Below are positions 54,302-63,302 of a stretch of 64,000 nt of DNA, in pieces. A program made the translations under genes and the position numbers. Below the pieces are notes generated by a model. It did not search any database, was not told the origin of the DNA, and was given only the letters and a program-made list of their open reading frames with translations. The stretch's first letter is position 1. Every line of letters begins with the position of its first letter. Source of the DNA: Candidatus Accumulibacter contiguus (GTDB taxonomy: Bacteria > Pseudomonadota > Gammaproteobacteria > Burkholderiales > Rhodocyclaceae); contig NZ_SPMX01000036.1 of assembly GCF_012940005.1 (NCBI RefSeq), positions 23,856 through 87,855 of the forward strand, in the 5' to 3' direction.

Positions 54302-55192
54302 ATGGCCTGGCTATCTCTGAGCATCCAGACCGACTGCCAACACGCCGAGGCGCTTGCTGACGCCCTCCTCGATGCAGGCGCACTGGCAGCCAGCATCGAG
54401 GATGCGGATGCTGGCACACCCGATGAACAGCCGCAGTTTGGCGAGCCCGATTCAATCAGCCGGCCGGGCTGGAATCGTTCACGGGTCATTGCGCTGCTCA
54501 AGCCGGACAGCGATGCCAGGCAGCTTCTGGCAAGCTGCGCGGCGCTGGCCGGTCTCGATGATTTGCCGGCCTTCACACAGGAAGAGGTGGCCGATCAGGA
54601 CTGGGTGCGACTGACGCAATCGCAGTTCGAGCCGATTCGTGTCTCGAAGCGCTTGTGGATCGTTCCCTCATGGCACCAGGCCCCGGATCCACAAGCAATC
54701 GTCCTGGTGCTCGATCCCGGCATGGCGTTCGGAACGGGCTCGCATCCGACGACCCGGCTTTGCCTGGAATGGCTTGAGCGCTGTGCGCTCCCTGGGATGT
54801 CGATGCTCGATTACGGCTGCGGCTCCGGGATTCTCGCCATCGCCGCGGCCAGACTCGGTGCAGGCGAGGTGGTCGGCGTCGATATCGACCCGCAGGCGGT
54901 GATCTCAGCCAGGCAAAATGCCGAGGGGAACGGGGTCAACGCCCGCTTCCAGGATTCGGCACAAGAGTTGCATTCTCAGTTCGACATCGTGGTAGCGAAC
55001 ATCCTTGCCAATCCGCTCAAGGTCCTGGCACCGTTGATCAGCGCGCACGTCCGCTCAGGTGGTAGGCTCGCGCTGTCGGGAATTCTCTTCTCGCAGGCGG
55101 ACGAGCTGATTGCAGCCTACGCGCCCTACCTGCCGCTTGGCGTTGCTGACACTCGCGACGGCTGGGTCTGCCTGGCGGGCGTCAAGGCATAA
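54302..55192 (+). CDS. prmA: Ribosomal protein L11 methyltransferase PrmA
   Basis: 296 residues from ATG 54302 (MAWLSLSIQTDCQHAEALAD). The SAM site is MLDYGCGSGILAIAAARLGA, and the catalytic-region motif VVANILANPL is present, with LDPGMAFGTGSHPTTRLCLEWLE before. It trimethylates ribosomal protein L11. It follows accC by 16 bases, a conserved order. Confidence 0.95.
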   Translation: MAWLSLSIQTDCQHAEALADALLDAGALAASIEDADAGTPDEQPQFGEPDSISRPGWNRSRVIALLKPDSDARQLLASCAALAGLDDLPAFTQEEVADQDWVRLTQSQFEPIRVSKRLWIVPSWHQAPDPQAIVLVLDPGMAFGTGSHPTTRLCLEWLERCALPGMSMLDYGCGSGILAIAAARLGAGEVVGVDIDPQAVISARQNAEGNGVNARFQDSAQELHSQFDIVVANILANPLKVLAPLISAHVRSGGRLALSGILFSQADELIAAYAPYLPLGVADTRDGWVCLAGVKA

Positions 55193-55195
55193 GCC

Positions 55196-56140
55196 GTGAA
55201 AACCTGCTGCCCGAGCTGCCAAACGATCTTCCGTGTCACTTCCGAGCAGATCCGCGCGCGTGCCGGAAAAGTCCGCTGCGGGCAATGCCGCACAGTGTTC
55301 AATGCCATCGACAGCCTGCTCGACGACGACGCGCCGCTGCTGACCCCGATCCCCCCGGATCAGGCGACGGTAGCGGCTTCTTCGGATCCCGCGACGGCAG
55401 CCGTGCAAACCTGGGAGGAGCCAACCCATCGCCCTGCCCCCGCCACCGGCCTGTTATTGCCGCCAGTTCCCGAGCCGACCGATATGCAGCCTGCCGACAT
55501 TCCCATCGAGTCTGCGCCATGCTCTTCTGAACCAGGCATCACCAGTGCCGAGAAGCCCCTGGCAGAAAGTCCGGTGCGGCCTCATGAAACGCGCGCAATG
55601 CCAGGCTACGGCGGCTGGCTCGAAGGGGTGGTGGGCAGGCCGGCGCGGCCGGCCGACAAGGCCATGACCAGCAGGACATTCGCGACCGTCGCTGCACTGC
55701 TTGCCGTGATGCTTGCCTGCCAGTTGGTGTTTCATTTTCGTACGGCCATCGCGATCGGCATACCCGGCCTGCGACCAGCGCTGACGGCGCTGAGTGATGC
55801 CTTGGGAACCGGCATGCCGCTACCGCGCCATTCAGAGTGGGTGAGCATCGAGAACTCGGAATTGCAGATCGATCCGGGACGCAACAAACTGCTCGCCCTG
55901 CAAGCTACGCTGCGCAATCGGGCAGCATATGCGCAGGCCTACCCGGCGCTCGAACTGACGCTCACCGACAGCAATGACAGGGTGATCGCACGCCGCGTTT
56001 TGCAGCCTGATGAGTATCTGTTACCTTCGCTGCTGCCAGAGGAATCATTCGCAGCCAATGCCGACGTCGAGATCAGGCTATGGATCGAGGCCGGCGGGAT
56101 CAAAGCTGCCGGTTACCGGCTTTACGTCTTCTACCCTTGA
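55196..56140 (+). CDS. Zinc-ribbon and DUF3426 membrane protein
   Basis: 314 residues from GTG 55196. An N-terminal MJ0042-type zinc ribbon (CCPSCQTIFRV...VRCGQCRTVFN) is followed by a long Pro/Ala-rich linker, a helix at about 165-185 (FATVAALLAVMLACQLVFHF) and a DUF3426 domain. It follows prmA by 3 bases, as in many betaproteobacteria. Function is not known. Confidence 0.88.
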   Translation: MKTCCPSCQTIFRVTSEQIRARAGKVRCGQCRTVFNAIDSLLDDDAPLLTPIPPDQATVAASSDPATAAVQTWEEPTHRPAPATGLLLPPVPEPTDMQPADIPIESAPCSSEPGITSAEKPLAESPVRPHETRAMPGYGGWLEGVVGRPARPADKAMTSRTFATVAALLAVMLACQLVFHFRTAIAIGIPGLRPALTALSDALGTGMPLPRHSEWVSIENSELQIDPGRNKLLALQATLRNRAAYAQAYPALELTLTDSNDRVIARRVLQPDEYLLPSLLPEESFAANADVEIRLWIEAGGIKAAGYRLYVFYP

Positions 56141-56229
56141 TTGCGTGTTCCAGAGGGCTGCGGGTGCCGAGCAGGCCTTGCCGCCATTCCTTCCCATTCC
56201 ACCTCAGACCCTAAAACCCCGGAAAGTCC

Positions 56230-57165
56230 ATGTCTACGCTCATTTGCGGCTCCATCGCCTTCGACAACATCATGGTCTTCCATGATCGTTTCAAGAATCA
56301 CATCCTGCCCGAGCAGATTCACATTCTCAATGTTGCTTTTCTGGTACCCGAGATGCGTCGGGAGTTTGGCGGTTGCGCAGGCAATATCGCTTACAACCTC
56401 AAACTGCTCGGTGGCGAACCCTTGATCATGGCCACGGTGGGCGACGATGCCGACCCCTATCTGTTGCGACTCGATGACTACGGCATCAAGCGCGCACATG
56501 TGCGCCGGATTGCCGGCAGCTTTACCGCGCAGGCCTTCATCACCACCGACCTCGACGACAACCAGATCACCGCCTTCCACCCCGGCGCGATGATGTACTC
56601 GCATCTCAATCGGGTCGCCGACGTCGAAGGGGCAACACTCGGCATCGTCGCTCCCGATGGTCGTGACGGCATGCTGCAACACGCGCAGGATCTCGCGGCG
56701 ACGGCCGTGCCCTTTATCTTCGACCCTGGTCAGGGCTTGCCGATGTTTTCTGGCGACGAACTGATGAATTTCATGCGCCTCGCCAATTACGCCTGTTTCA
56801 ACGATTATGAAGCGAAGCTGCTGTGCGACCGAACTGGCCGATCGCTTGAGCAACTCGCTGGCGAAGTGGAAGCGCTGGTCGTCACCCTGGGTGGTGCCGG
56901 TTCACGAATCTATGCCGGCGGCCATTGCCATGAGATTCCCTGCGTTCAGGCCGAGGCGGTCGTTGACCCTACTGGATGCGGTGACGCTTACCGCGCGGGC
57001 CTGCTCTACGGAATTGCCGCCGGCTGGGGCTGGAAAAAGATTGGTCAGCTTGCAGCGGTGATGGGCGCTGTCAAGATCGCCCATCGGGGTGGCCAGAATC
57101 ATCGTCCAAGCCGGGATGCAATCGCCGAGCTATTCGCCAGGGCTTTTGCAGCGCCCCTCTGGTAA
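56230..57165 (+). CDS. PfkB-family carbohydrate/adenosine kinase
   Basis: 311 residues, ribokinase fold. PfkB signatures: EFGGCAGNIAYNLKLLGG near the N-terminus and DPTGCGDAYRAGLLYG near 250, with the catalytic Asp in GCGDAY. Family substrates include adenosine and sugars; it resembles adenosine kinase-like proteins but the substrate is not certain. It ends 8 bases from the convergent fur. Confidence 0.88.
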   Translation: MSTLICGSIAFDNIMVFHDRFKNHILPEQIHILNVAFLVPEMRREFGGCAGNIAYNLKLLGGEPLIMATVGDDADPYLLRLDDYGIKRAHVRRIAGSFTAQAFITTDLDDNQITAFHPGAMMYSHLNRVADVEGATLGIVAPDGRDGMLQHAQDLAATAVPFIFDPGQGLPMFSGDELMNFMRLANYACFNDYEAKLLCDRTGRSLEQLAGEVEALVVTLGGAGSRIYAGGHCHEIPCVQAEAVVDPTGCGDAYRAGLLYGIAAGWGWKKIGQLAAVMGAVKIAHRGGQNHRPSRDAIAELFARAFAAPLW

Positions 57166-57172
57166 GCGCTGC

Positions 57173-57640
57173 TCAGGAGGGCGTCCTGTTGCGCTCGCCG
57201 GGATGCCGGAGCGCAGTGCCGCGATGCGGACAGTCCGGCTTGGTGCATTCGGCATACAGATAAAGCGAGTGCTCGCGAATGACGAAACCGCGATCCTTGG
57301 CAATCTTCGTTTGCCGGCGTTCGATCTCGGCATCGTAGAATTCCTCGACCCGGCCGCAGTCGACACAGACCAGGTGATCATGGTGCTGTCCGGGGCTCAA
57401 CTCGAAGACCGCCTTGCCCGATTCGAAATAGTGGCGCTCAATCAGCCCTGCCTGTTCGAACTGGGTCAGGACACGATAGACGGTGGCCAGGCCGATGTCC
57501 AGATTCTCGGCGAGCAGCAGTCGGTAGACATCCTCGGCGGTGAGATGGCGGATCTCGGTCTTCTCGAACAGGGCGAGGATCTTGAGGCGTGGAATGGTGG
57601 CTTTCAGCCCCATGTTCTTGAGGTCGTCGGAGTTGCTCAT
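57173..57640 (-). CDS. fur: Ferric uptake regulator Fur
   Basis: 155 residues from ATG 57640 ([20 protein letters not shown]). Winged-helix recognition region [20 protein letters not shown], regulatory metal site [11 protein letters not shown] and second Cys pair CTKPDCP. It represses iron-uptake genes when loaded with iron. It is divergent from bamE; no clear Fur box was seen in the shared intergenic region (57641-57814). Confidence 0.96.
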   Translation of the reverse strand: MSNSDDLKNMGLKATIPRLKILALFEKTEIRHLTAEDVYRLLLAENLDIGLATVYRVLTQFEQAGLIERHYFESGKAVFELSPGQHHDHLVCVDCGRVEEFYDAEIERRQTKIAKDRGFVIREHSLYLYAECTKPDCPHRGTALRHPGERNRTPS

Positions 57641-57814
57641 CGGCTTACCTTGATCGGCTATGAAAGGAGGGTTTCGGTTATGATATACCCTGCGATGGCA
57701 GCCGTGCGGCACTGCCGCCAAGCTTTCGTTCGGATCGAACATGATCCGGCTCCCGGCGGGGTCGCTTCACTTGCCCTGGCTCGCACTGATCACACACCAC
57801 GATCCGACCTGAAC

Positions 57815-58297
57815 ATGATCTTTCCACGTTTCGCCTATCCTGTCATGGTTCTCTGCACGCTTGCCGCTTGCTCGACGGTACCGCGCATCGTCAACGAATA
57901 CCGGATCGACGTGCAGCAGGGTAACGTCCTGTCTCAGGAAATGGTTTCCCAGTTGCGCCCCGGCCTGACCAAGGATCAGGTGCGCTTCATCCTCGGCACG
58001 CCGGTGTTGACGGACATGTTTCACGCCAACCGCTGGGATTACTTTTATTGGCTGAAGAAAGGGAATTCGGGCGAGATCGAAACGCGCCGGTTTACGGTCT
58101 TTTTTGACGCCGACGGCAAACTGCGAAACGTGGCCGGTGATGTGGCCCCGGTGCAATCCACCGACGCCGCAGTGGTCTTCGAGGCGCGCAACCGGGAAAT
58201 CGATCTGGGCTCGCTGCCGGCAGATGGCAGTACGGTGCTGCCGCCTCCGGATGGACCGGGTTTCTTCGGCACGATTATGGAAAGCATGGGATTCTGA
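57815..58297 (+). CDS. bamE: Outer membrane assembly lipoprotein BamE
   Basis: 160 residues from ATG 57815 with lipobox LAAC ([12 protein letters not shown]). The SmpA/OmlA core is [31 protein letters not shown]. It is part of the BAM complex for outer-membrane proteins. It carries about 40 extra residues at the C-terminus rich in Gly/Pro. dapB starts one base after the stop. Confidence 0.93.
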   Translation: MIFPRFAYPVMVLCTLAACSTVPRIVNEYRIDVQQGNVLSQEMVSQLRPGLTKDQVRFILGTPVLTDMFHANRWDYFYWLKKGNSGEIETRRFTVFFDADGKLRNVAGDVAPVQSTDAAVVFEARNREIDLGSLPADGSTVLPPPDGPGFFGTIMESMGF

Positions 58298-58298
58298 C

Positions 58299-59105
58299 AT
58301 GGATGGATTGAGGATCGCGATCGCCGGTGCTGGCGGACGCATGGGACGCATGCTGCTCGAAGTCACGCTGAAAGATGTGGCAGCGACGCTGGTGGCCGCG
58401 ATTGACCAGCCTGGCGTCCCCGAACAGGGCAAGGATGCTGGCGAACTGGTAGGGATGCCCTGCGGTGTCCTGGTCAGCAGCGACCGCGACGCCGGCATTG
58501 CCCGTGCCACCTGCCTGATCGACTTTACACGCCCCGCAGCAACTCTCCAGCACCTCGAAATCTGCCGCCGCCATGGCGTGGCGATGGTCATCGGTACCAC
58601 CGGTTTCGACGCCGCGGGCAAGGCAGCGATTGCTGCCGCAGCAGAGGACATTGCGGTGGTCCTGGCGCCGAACATGAGCGTCGGCGTCAACGTGGTTTTC
58701 AAACTGCTCGACGTGGCGGCCCGGATTCTCGGCGAAGGCTACGATGTCGAGGTCTTCGAGGCGCACCACCGGCACAAGGTCGACGCGCCCTCGGGAACCG
58801 CGCTGCGCATGGGTGAGGTGGTGGCGCAGGCGCTCGGGCGTGAACTCAGGCAGTGCGCCATCTACACGCGCGAGGGAGTCACCGGTGAGCGGCCGCAGTC
58901 GAGCATCGGCTTTGCCACCATCCGCGGCGGCGACATCGTCGGCGATCACAACGTGATGTTCTGCGGCGTTGGTGAACGCATCGAAATCGGCCACAAGGCG
59001 AGCAGTCGCATGCCATATGCATTGGGAAGCCTGCGCGCGGCGCATTTTCTGGTGCAGCGCAAATCCGGCCTGTTCGACATGCAGGACGTACTCGGTCTGC
59101 GCTGA
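58299..59105 (+). CDS. dapB: 4-hydroxy-tetrahydrodipicolinate reductase DapB
   Basis: 268 residues from ATG 58299 ([19 protein letters not shown]). Nucleotide-binding GAGGRMGRM, the active-site [15 protein letters not shown] (His-His and Lys) and the substrate loop VIGTTGF. It makes tetrahydrodipicolinate for lysine and peptidoglycan. Together with bamE it forms a tight pair. Confidence 0.96.
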   Translation: MDGLRIAIAGAGGRMGRMLLEVTLKDVAATLVAAIDQPGVPEQGKDAGELVGMPCGVLVSSDRDAGIARATCLIDFTRPAATLQHLEICRRHGVAMVIGTTGFDAAGKAAIAAAAEDIAVVLAPNMSVGVNVVFKLLDVAARILGEGYDVEVFEAHHRHKVDAPSGTALRMGEVVAQALGRELRQCAIYTREGVTGERPQSSIGFATIRGGDIVGDHNVMFCGVGERIEIGHKASSRMPYALGSLRAAHFLVQRKSGLFDMQDVLGLR

Positions 59106-59140
59106 GTCGCCGCCCGATCAAGCAGCGTGCAGGCGGGCAG

Positions 59141-59617
59141 ATGTTCGAGGTCGTACTGATCCACCCGGAAATCCCGCCCAATACCGGCAATGTGATTCGC
59201 CTGTGTGCCAATACCGGCACACGCCTGCACCTCGTCGAACCGCTCGGATTCGCGCTGACCGAAGCCCGGCTGCGGCGCGCCGGCATGGACTACGCGGAGT
59301 TGGCGAGCGTGCAGATTCACCCCGACTGGACCCACTGCTGTGCGGCACTGACGGCACTTTCGCCGCAGGGGCGGCGTTTTGCGCTGACCACCAAAGGAAC
59401 TCTGCGTCCCGCTGTTGCCGACTTCCGGGCCGGGGATGTGCTGGTCTTCGGTTGTGAAACGCGCGGACTGCCGGCAGAAATTCTCGCCGAGTTTGCCGCC
59501 GAGCAACGCCTGTGCCTGCCGATGCGGCCAAACAATCGCAGCATCAACCTCTCCAACGCCGTCGCCATTACGGTATATGAAGCCTGGCGGCAGATCGGCT
59601 ACGCTGGCGCCGCATGA
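59141..59617 (+). CDS. trmL: tRNA (cytidine(34)-2'-O)-methyltransferase TrmL
   Basis: 158 residues, SPOUT fold with the trefoil-knot motifs: [25 protein letters not shown] and the C-terminal [22 protein letters not shown] (quoted in parts: [16 protein letters not shown]). It methylates the wobble base of certain leucine tRNAs. It follows dapB by 35 bases. Confidence 0.93.
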   Translation: MFEVVLIHPEIPPNTGNVIRLCANTGTRLHLVEPLGFALTEARLRRAGMDYAELASVQIHPDWTHCCAALTALSPQGRRFALTTKGTLRPAVADFRAGDVLVFGCETRGLPAEILAEFAAEQRLCLPMRPNNRSINLSNAVAITVYEAWRQIGYAGAA

Positions 59618-59649
59618 GTCTGGCGGGCGAAGTGCCGGAGCATCGAGCG

Positions 59650-60636
59650 CTACCTGCCCTCGAAACCAATGTCCCGCTCCATCAGCGCGGCGACACCTTC
59701 GATTGGCGTCACGCTGCCGTCGAGCAACGTACAAACCCAGTCGGTAATCGGCATTTTGACGCCAAGCGCAGCGGCACGGCGCTGTACCTCGTGCGCGGCG
59801 GGTACGCCTTCGGCAACCTGGCCCAGTTCGCGGGTAATCTGATCGAGGGGCTTGCCGGTGGCCAGCAACAGGCCCACGCGCCGGTTGCGTGAGAGGTCGC
59901 CAGTACAGGTCAGAAACAGGTCGCCCATGCCGGACAAGCCCATGAAGGTGTCGGCGTGTCCCCCCAGCGCCTTGCCAAAACGGGCGATTTCGTGCAACCC
60001 CCGCGTCATCAAGGCGGCGCGGGCATTCATCCCCAGCCCGAGACCATCACAAACACCGGTGGCAATGGCCATGACGTTCTTGACGGCACCGCCCACTTCG
60101 GCGCCGATCACGTCATCGCTGGCATAGATGCGCAGTCGCGGCCCACGCAAGGCTTCGGCACAGCGCAGCGCGAAGTTCGCGTCGGTCGACGCGATCGTCA
60201 CCACCGTCGGCAAATCGCGAGCCAGTTCATCGGCAAAGCTCGGCCCCGTGAGTACGCCGCACATGCGTTCGCCGAGCACCTCCCGAACGACCTGGTGCGG
60301 CAGCAGTCCGGTCCCCTTTTCAAGGCCCTTGCAGACCCAGAGGAAGGGCGTTTCGACCTCGGCATCACGCAGATGCTGCAGCGCAGCACGCAAACCAGCC
60401 AGGGGCGCAGCGATGAGCATCAGCTCGGCATTCTTGCAGGCCGCCGAAAAATCAGCAGTCGCCCGCAGCGAAGCAGGAAAGCGATGGCCCGGCAGGTAGC
60501 GGCTGTTTTCACCGGCCGCCTGCATGCGTGCAGCCTTTTCGGGATCGCGTGCCCACAAGCTGACGGAATGACGGTGGGCAAAGGAGATCGCCAGGGCAGT
60601 ACCCCAGGCGCCGGCACCCAGAACCGCGATTTGCAT
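59650..60636 (-). CDS. gpsA: Glycerol-3-phosphate dehydrogenase [NAD(P)+] GpsA
   Basis: 328 residues. NAD-binding GAGAWGTALAISFA, the catalytic-region KNVMAIATGVCDGL (Lys) and SGMGDLFLTCTGDLSRNRRVG. It makes sn-glycerol 3-phosphate from dihydroxyacetone phosphate, the substrate of PlsB encoded elsewhere in this window. It is convergent with trmL. Confidence 0.96.
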   Translation of the reverse strand: MQIAVLGAGAWGTALAISFAHRHSVSLWARDPEKAARMQAAGENSRYLPGHRFPASLRATADFSAACKNAELMLIAAPLAGLRAALQHLRDAEVETPFLWVCKGLEKGTGLLPHQVVREVLGERMCGVLTGPSFADELARDLPTVVTIASTDANFALRCAEALRGPRLRIYASDDVIGAEVGGAVKNVMAIATGVCDGLGLGMNARAALMTRGLHEIARFGKALGGHADTFMGLSGMGDLFLTCTGDLSRNRRVGLLLATGKPLDQITRELGQVAEGVPAAHEVQRRAAALGVKMPITDWVCTLLDGSVTPIEGVAALMERDIGFEGR

Positions 60637-60796
60637 TGCACTTCCCCCTTTCCGACCACCGAGTCGTTCGGCAGCACTGTGGGTCGGTTCCGCAGTGGCC
60701 GCCTGGCCAATACCGTCAAATGGCCGATGTGTCAGCCATCAGGCTGCCGATCAGGAATGCGGCATCTCGCCTTGCAAGGACAAATGGAAACTTGCT

Positions 60797-61291
60797 TCAT
60801 TGAAGCCGCTGCGGCTCTCGCTGAGCGTCCGTGAAAACGTCACGCAGCGCACCTGCGCGCAGCAGAGACTGACGGGCATGGCCGACCTTCAGCCAGTCCT
60901 TGTGTGCAGTCAATAGCGCCAGGCTTTGTTCCACATAAGCATTTGAAGACAACTCGCTCGCGGCGTAGCGTCGCAGGAGAGCCAACCAGCGTGTGTGAAT
61001 GGCACAAGGCGTGTGCTTGTCGCCGCCCGCGATCGGGCAATCCGGGCAACGCGTACTGGCCAGGGTACTGATCGCCGCCTGTTTTTGCCACTGCTGGCGA
61101 TATTGCCTGGCATTGGCCTCAATCCACTCCAGTGCACGCAACTCCCTGTCAGCGTCAGGAAAGCTTTCGACATACGCTTCGATGGCCGAAAGCTGCTGGC
61201 GAAAGAACTCGGCATCCGCGAGATCCGGATTCGGGGAATCACCCACAAATCGGGTAATCAGCGCAAGGGTGGGGTCATCTACGATGTACAT
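60797..61291 (-). CDS. Conserved hypothetical protein with C-P-x-C motif
   Basis: 164 residues from ATG 61291 (MYIVDDPTLALITRFVGDSP). Helical N-terminus (ADAEFFRQQLSAIEAYVESFP...LRALEWIEANARQYRQQWQKQ, about 30-75), then CPDCPIAGGDKHTPCAIHTRW (Cys and His spacing C-x2-C-x10-C-x2-H) suggests a zinc site or cluster. No family was recognised. It is transcribed divergently from the CNNM gene at 61536. Confidence 0.6.
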   Translation of the reverse strand: MYIVDDPTLALITRFVGDSPNPDLADAEFFRQQLSAIEAYVESFPDADRELRALEWIEANARQYRQQWQKQAAISTLASTRCPDCPIAGGDKHTPCAIHTRWLALLRRYAASELSSNAYVEQSLALLTAHKDWLKVGHARQSLLRAGALRDVFTDAQREPQRLQ

Positions 61292-61535
61292 ACATGTCCT
61301 GCAGCAGCGTGCGTACGCAAGTAGCGAACGCATACAATATAGCAGAATATGCTGCGTCGCAGCAATATACTTTTCGTGATAGGCAGCAGCGGCCAGTGCC
61401 CTCCACAGACTGAAATGCACAGTATTTGACCTTGGCATCAAATTGGCTGAAACTGAACGAGTTTGCATTGGCAGGCCATGGCCGGCGTCTAACTTTTGTC
61501 GTAAAGTATGCACACATTGATTCGGGAGCTTTGGG

Positions 61536-62951
61536 GTGGACCCATCACTTTGGATTGAACTGGTCGTTTTTGTCGTCCTGCTGGGATTCTCGGGCTTCTT
61601 TTCGAGCACCGAGACCTCGCTGTTCTCGCTGAGTTCTTTCCAGCTCGATCAGATGCGCGCTGCCCGGAATCCGCGCATCGAGCTGATCGAACGGCTGCGC
61701 AGCGAGCCGCGGCGACTGATCGTCACCATCCTGATCGGTAACGAGTTCGTCAATGTCTCGGCGTCGGTGATCTCGGCGGCGATGATCATCCACCTGTTCG
61801 GCGCCGAGAACGAGATGATCAACCTGCTGGTAATGGTGCCGATCCTGTTGTTGTTCGGCGAGATCACGCCGAAAGTGCTGGCGATTCGCAACAACGTCGC
61901 ATTTGCCAACGTCGAATGCCGTCCGATTGATCTCGTCGCTCGCCTGATTACGCCGCTGCGCGAAGTGATCCGGTATATCGCCGATTTCTTCATCACCCTG
62001 ATCGTCGGCAGACAGCGCTCACAGGGCAATCTGGTCACCGAAGACATGATTCGCACGCTGGTACATGATGCCGTTGGCGAAGGCGCCCTCGACAGTCAGG
62101 AAGCGCAGTACATCGAGAAGATCTTCGACTTCGGCAGCAAGACCCTGCGCGATCTCATGCGCCCGCGCTCGGACATCCATTTTCTGTCGGCCGATCTGCC
62201 GCTGGCGGAATTACTGGCACAGATCAAGGCAAGCCGCCAGTCCCGTTATCCGGTATTCAAGGGACACCGTGACAGCATCGTCGGCATCCTGCACGCGCGC
62301 GATCTGCTCGGCGTCGATCTTGCACGCCTCGAACGCGATCCGCAGGGGGTTCGCAAACTGCTGCGCCAGGCAAACTTCTTTCCCGAATCGAAACCGGCGG
62401 TGGAGCTGTTCCATACCTTCCGCCAGCGCAAGCTCTCCTTCGCGCTGATCGTCGATGAGTACGGGGGCGTTACCGGGCTGGTAACGATGGAAGATCTGCT
62501 CGAGTGCGTCTTCGGCGAGATTGCCAGCCCTTCCGACAGAGAAGCGGTAAGTAGACACCCGGTGCGCGAACTGGCCGATGGCCGCCGTCTGATCGATGCC
62601 AGCATGTCGGTCGAAGACTTCCATCAGGAGTTTGGCGTCGCGATCGAGCGCGAGGAGGCCGAAACCCTGGCCGGCGTGCTGCTGGACGCCTTTGGTGAAC
62701 TGCCGGCCGCAGGCGCAGTGATCGATCTCTGCGGCCTGAAGTTCACCGTGGAAATGATCGAGCATAACCGCATCACGCACGCCCTGGTCGAACGCCTGCC
62801 GGAAGTGGTCGCACGACCGGAAACGGATGCCGGTGACGAGTTTGTACACGGCGCATCGGCAACGGCACAAGCCATGCCGCCGGCTGGCGAGGGCGGTCCA
62901 GCGAGTGCCGGGGCGCCGGCTCCTGTGTTCGGCAAGCGGAAGGATGCATAG
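61536..62951 (+). CDS. CNNM/CBS-pair membrane protein (first of tandem pair)
   Basis: 471 residues from GTG 61536 (GGGAG upstream). CNNM membrane domain with FFSSTETSLFSLSSFQLDQM and LLFGEITPKVLAIRNN, two CBS domains (LMRPRSDIHFLSAD; FALIVDEYGGVTGLVTMEDLLE) and a CorC-type C-terminal domain. A low-complexity tail ends it. The ion handled is unknown. The next gene, a second CNNM, starts directly after the stop. Confidence 0.9.
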   Translation: MDPSLWIELVVFVVLLGFSGFFSSTETSLFSLSSFQLDQMRAARNPRIELIERLRSEPRRLIVTILIGNEFVNVSASVISAAMIIHLFGAENEMINLLVMVPILLLFGEITPKVLAIRNNVAFANVECRPIDLVARLITPLREVIRYIADFFITLIVGRQRSQGNLVTEDMIRTLVHDAVGEGALDSQEAQYIEKIFDFGSKTLRDLMRPRSDIHFLSADLPLAELLAQIKASRQSRYPVFKGHRDSIVGILHARDLLGVDLARLERDPQGVRKLLRQANFFPESKPAVELFHTFRQRKLSFALIVDEYGGVTGLVTMEDLLECVFGEIASPSDREAVSRHPVRELADGRRLIDASMSVEDFHQEFGVAIEREEAETLAGVLLDAFGELPAAGAVIDLCGLKFTVEMIEHNRITHALVERLPEVVARPETDAGDEFVHGASATAQAMPPAGEGGPASAGAPAPVFGKRKDA

Positions 62952-63302
62952 ATGGTGGAGATCTGGATCACTGTCCTGCTGATGATCGTTTGCCTGGTCG
63001 CCGAGGGCTTCTTCTCGGGTTCAGAACTCGGCATCGTCAGCGCCGACCGAATGAAGCTGCGTCACGATGCCGCCAAAGGCTCGCGTGGCGCGCGTCTGGC
63101 GCTCGAAATGCTCGAGAAGCGGCCGGAATGGTTGCTGTCTACGACGCTGGTCGGCACCAATATCGCGGTGGTGACCAACTCGACGATCGCGACCGCGCTG
63201 ATGATCGATCTGTTCGGGGAACATGGCAGCTGGCTGGCGGTGGTCCTGGTCGCACCGCTGATCTGGGTGTTTGGCGCACCCGATTACCCACAACTCACTT
63301 GA
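62952..63302 (+). pseudogene. Second CNNM-family gene, cut short by an IS insertion
   Basis: The authentic part runs from ATG 62952 to about 63276: FFSGSELGIVSADRMKLRHD, LSTTLVGTNIAVVTNSTIAT, then LAPLIWVFG-type end VAPLIWVFG. After that the family would continue E-I-V-P-K, but here it reads APDYPQLT and stops at 63302. It keeps only the beginning of the membrane domain (about 108 of some 430 residues) and no CBS domains. The rest may lie beyond the IS element outside the window. Confidence 0.88.

Noticed and set aside
57089..57814. Upstream extension of the bamE frame
   Set aside because: It would run antisense through fur; the ATG at 57815 gives a proper lipoprotein signal.
57641..57814. 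Fur box in the fur/bamE intergenic region
   Set aside because: No stretch matched the GATAATGATAATCATTATC-type consensus well enough.
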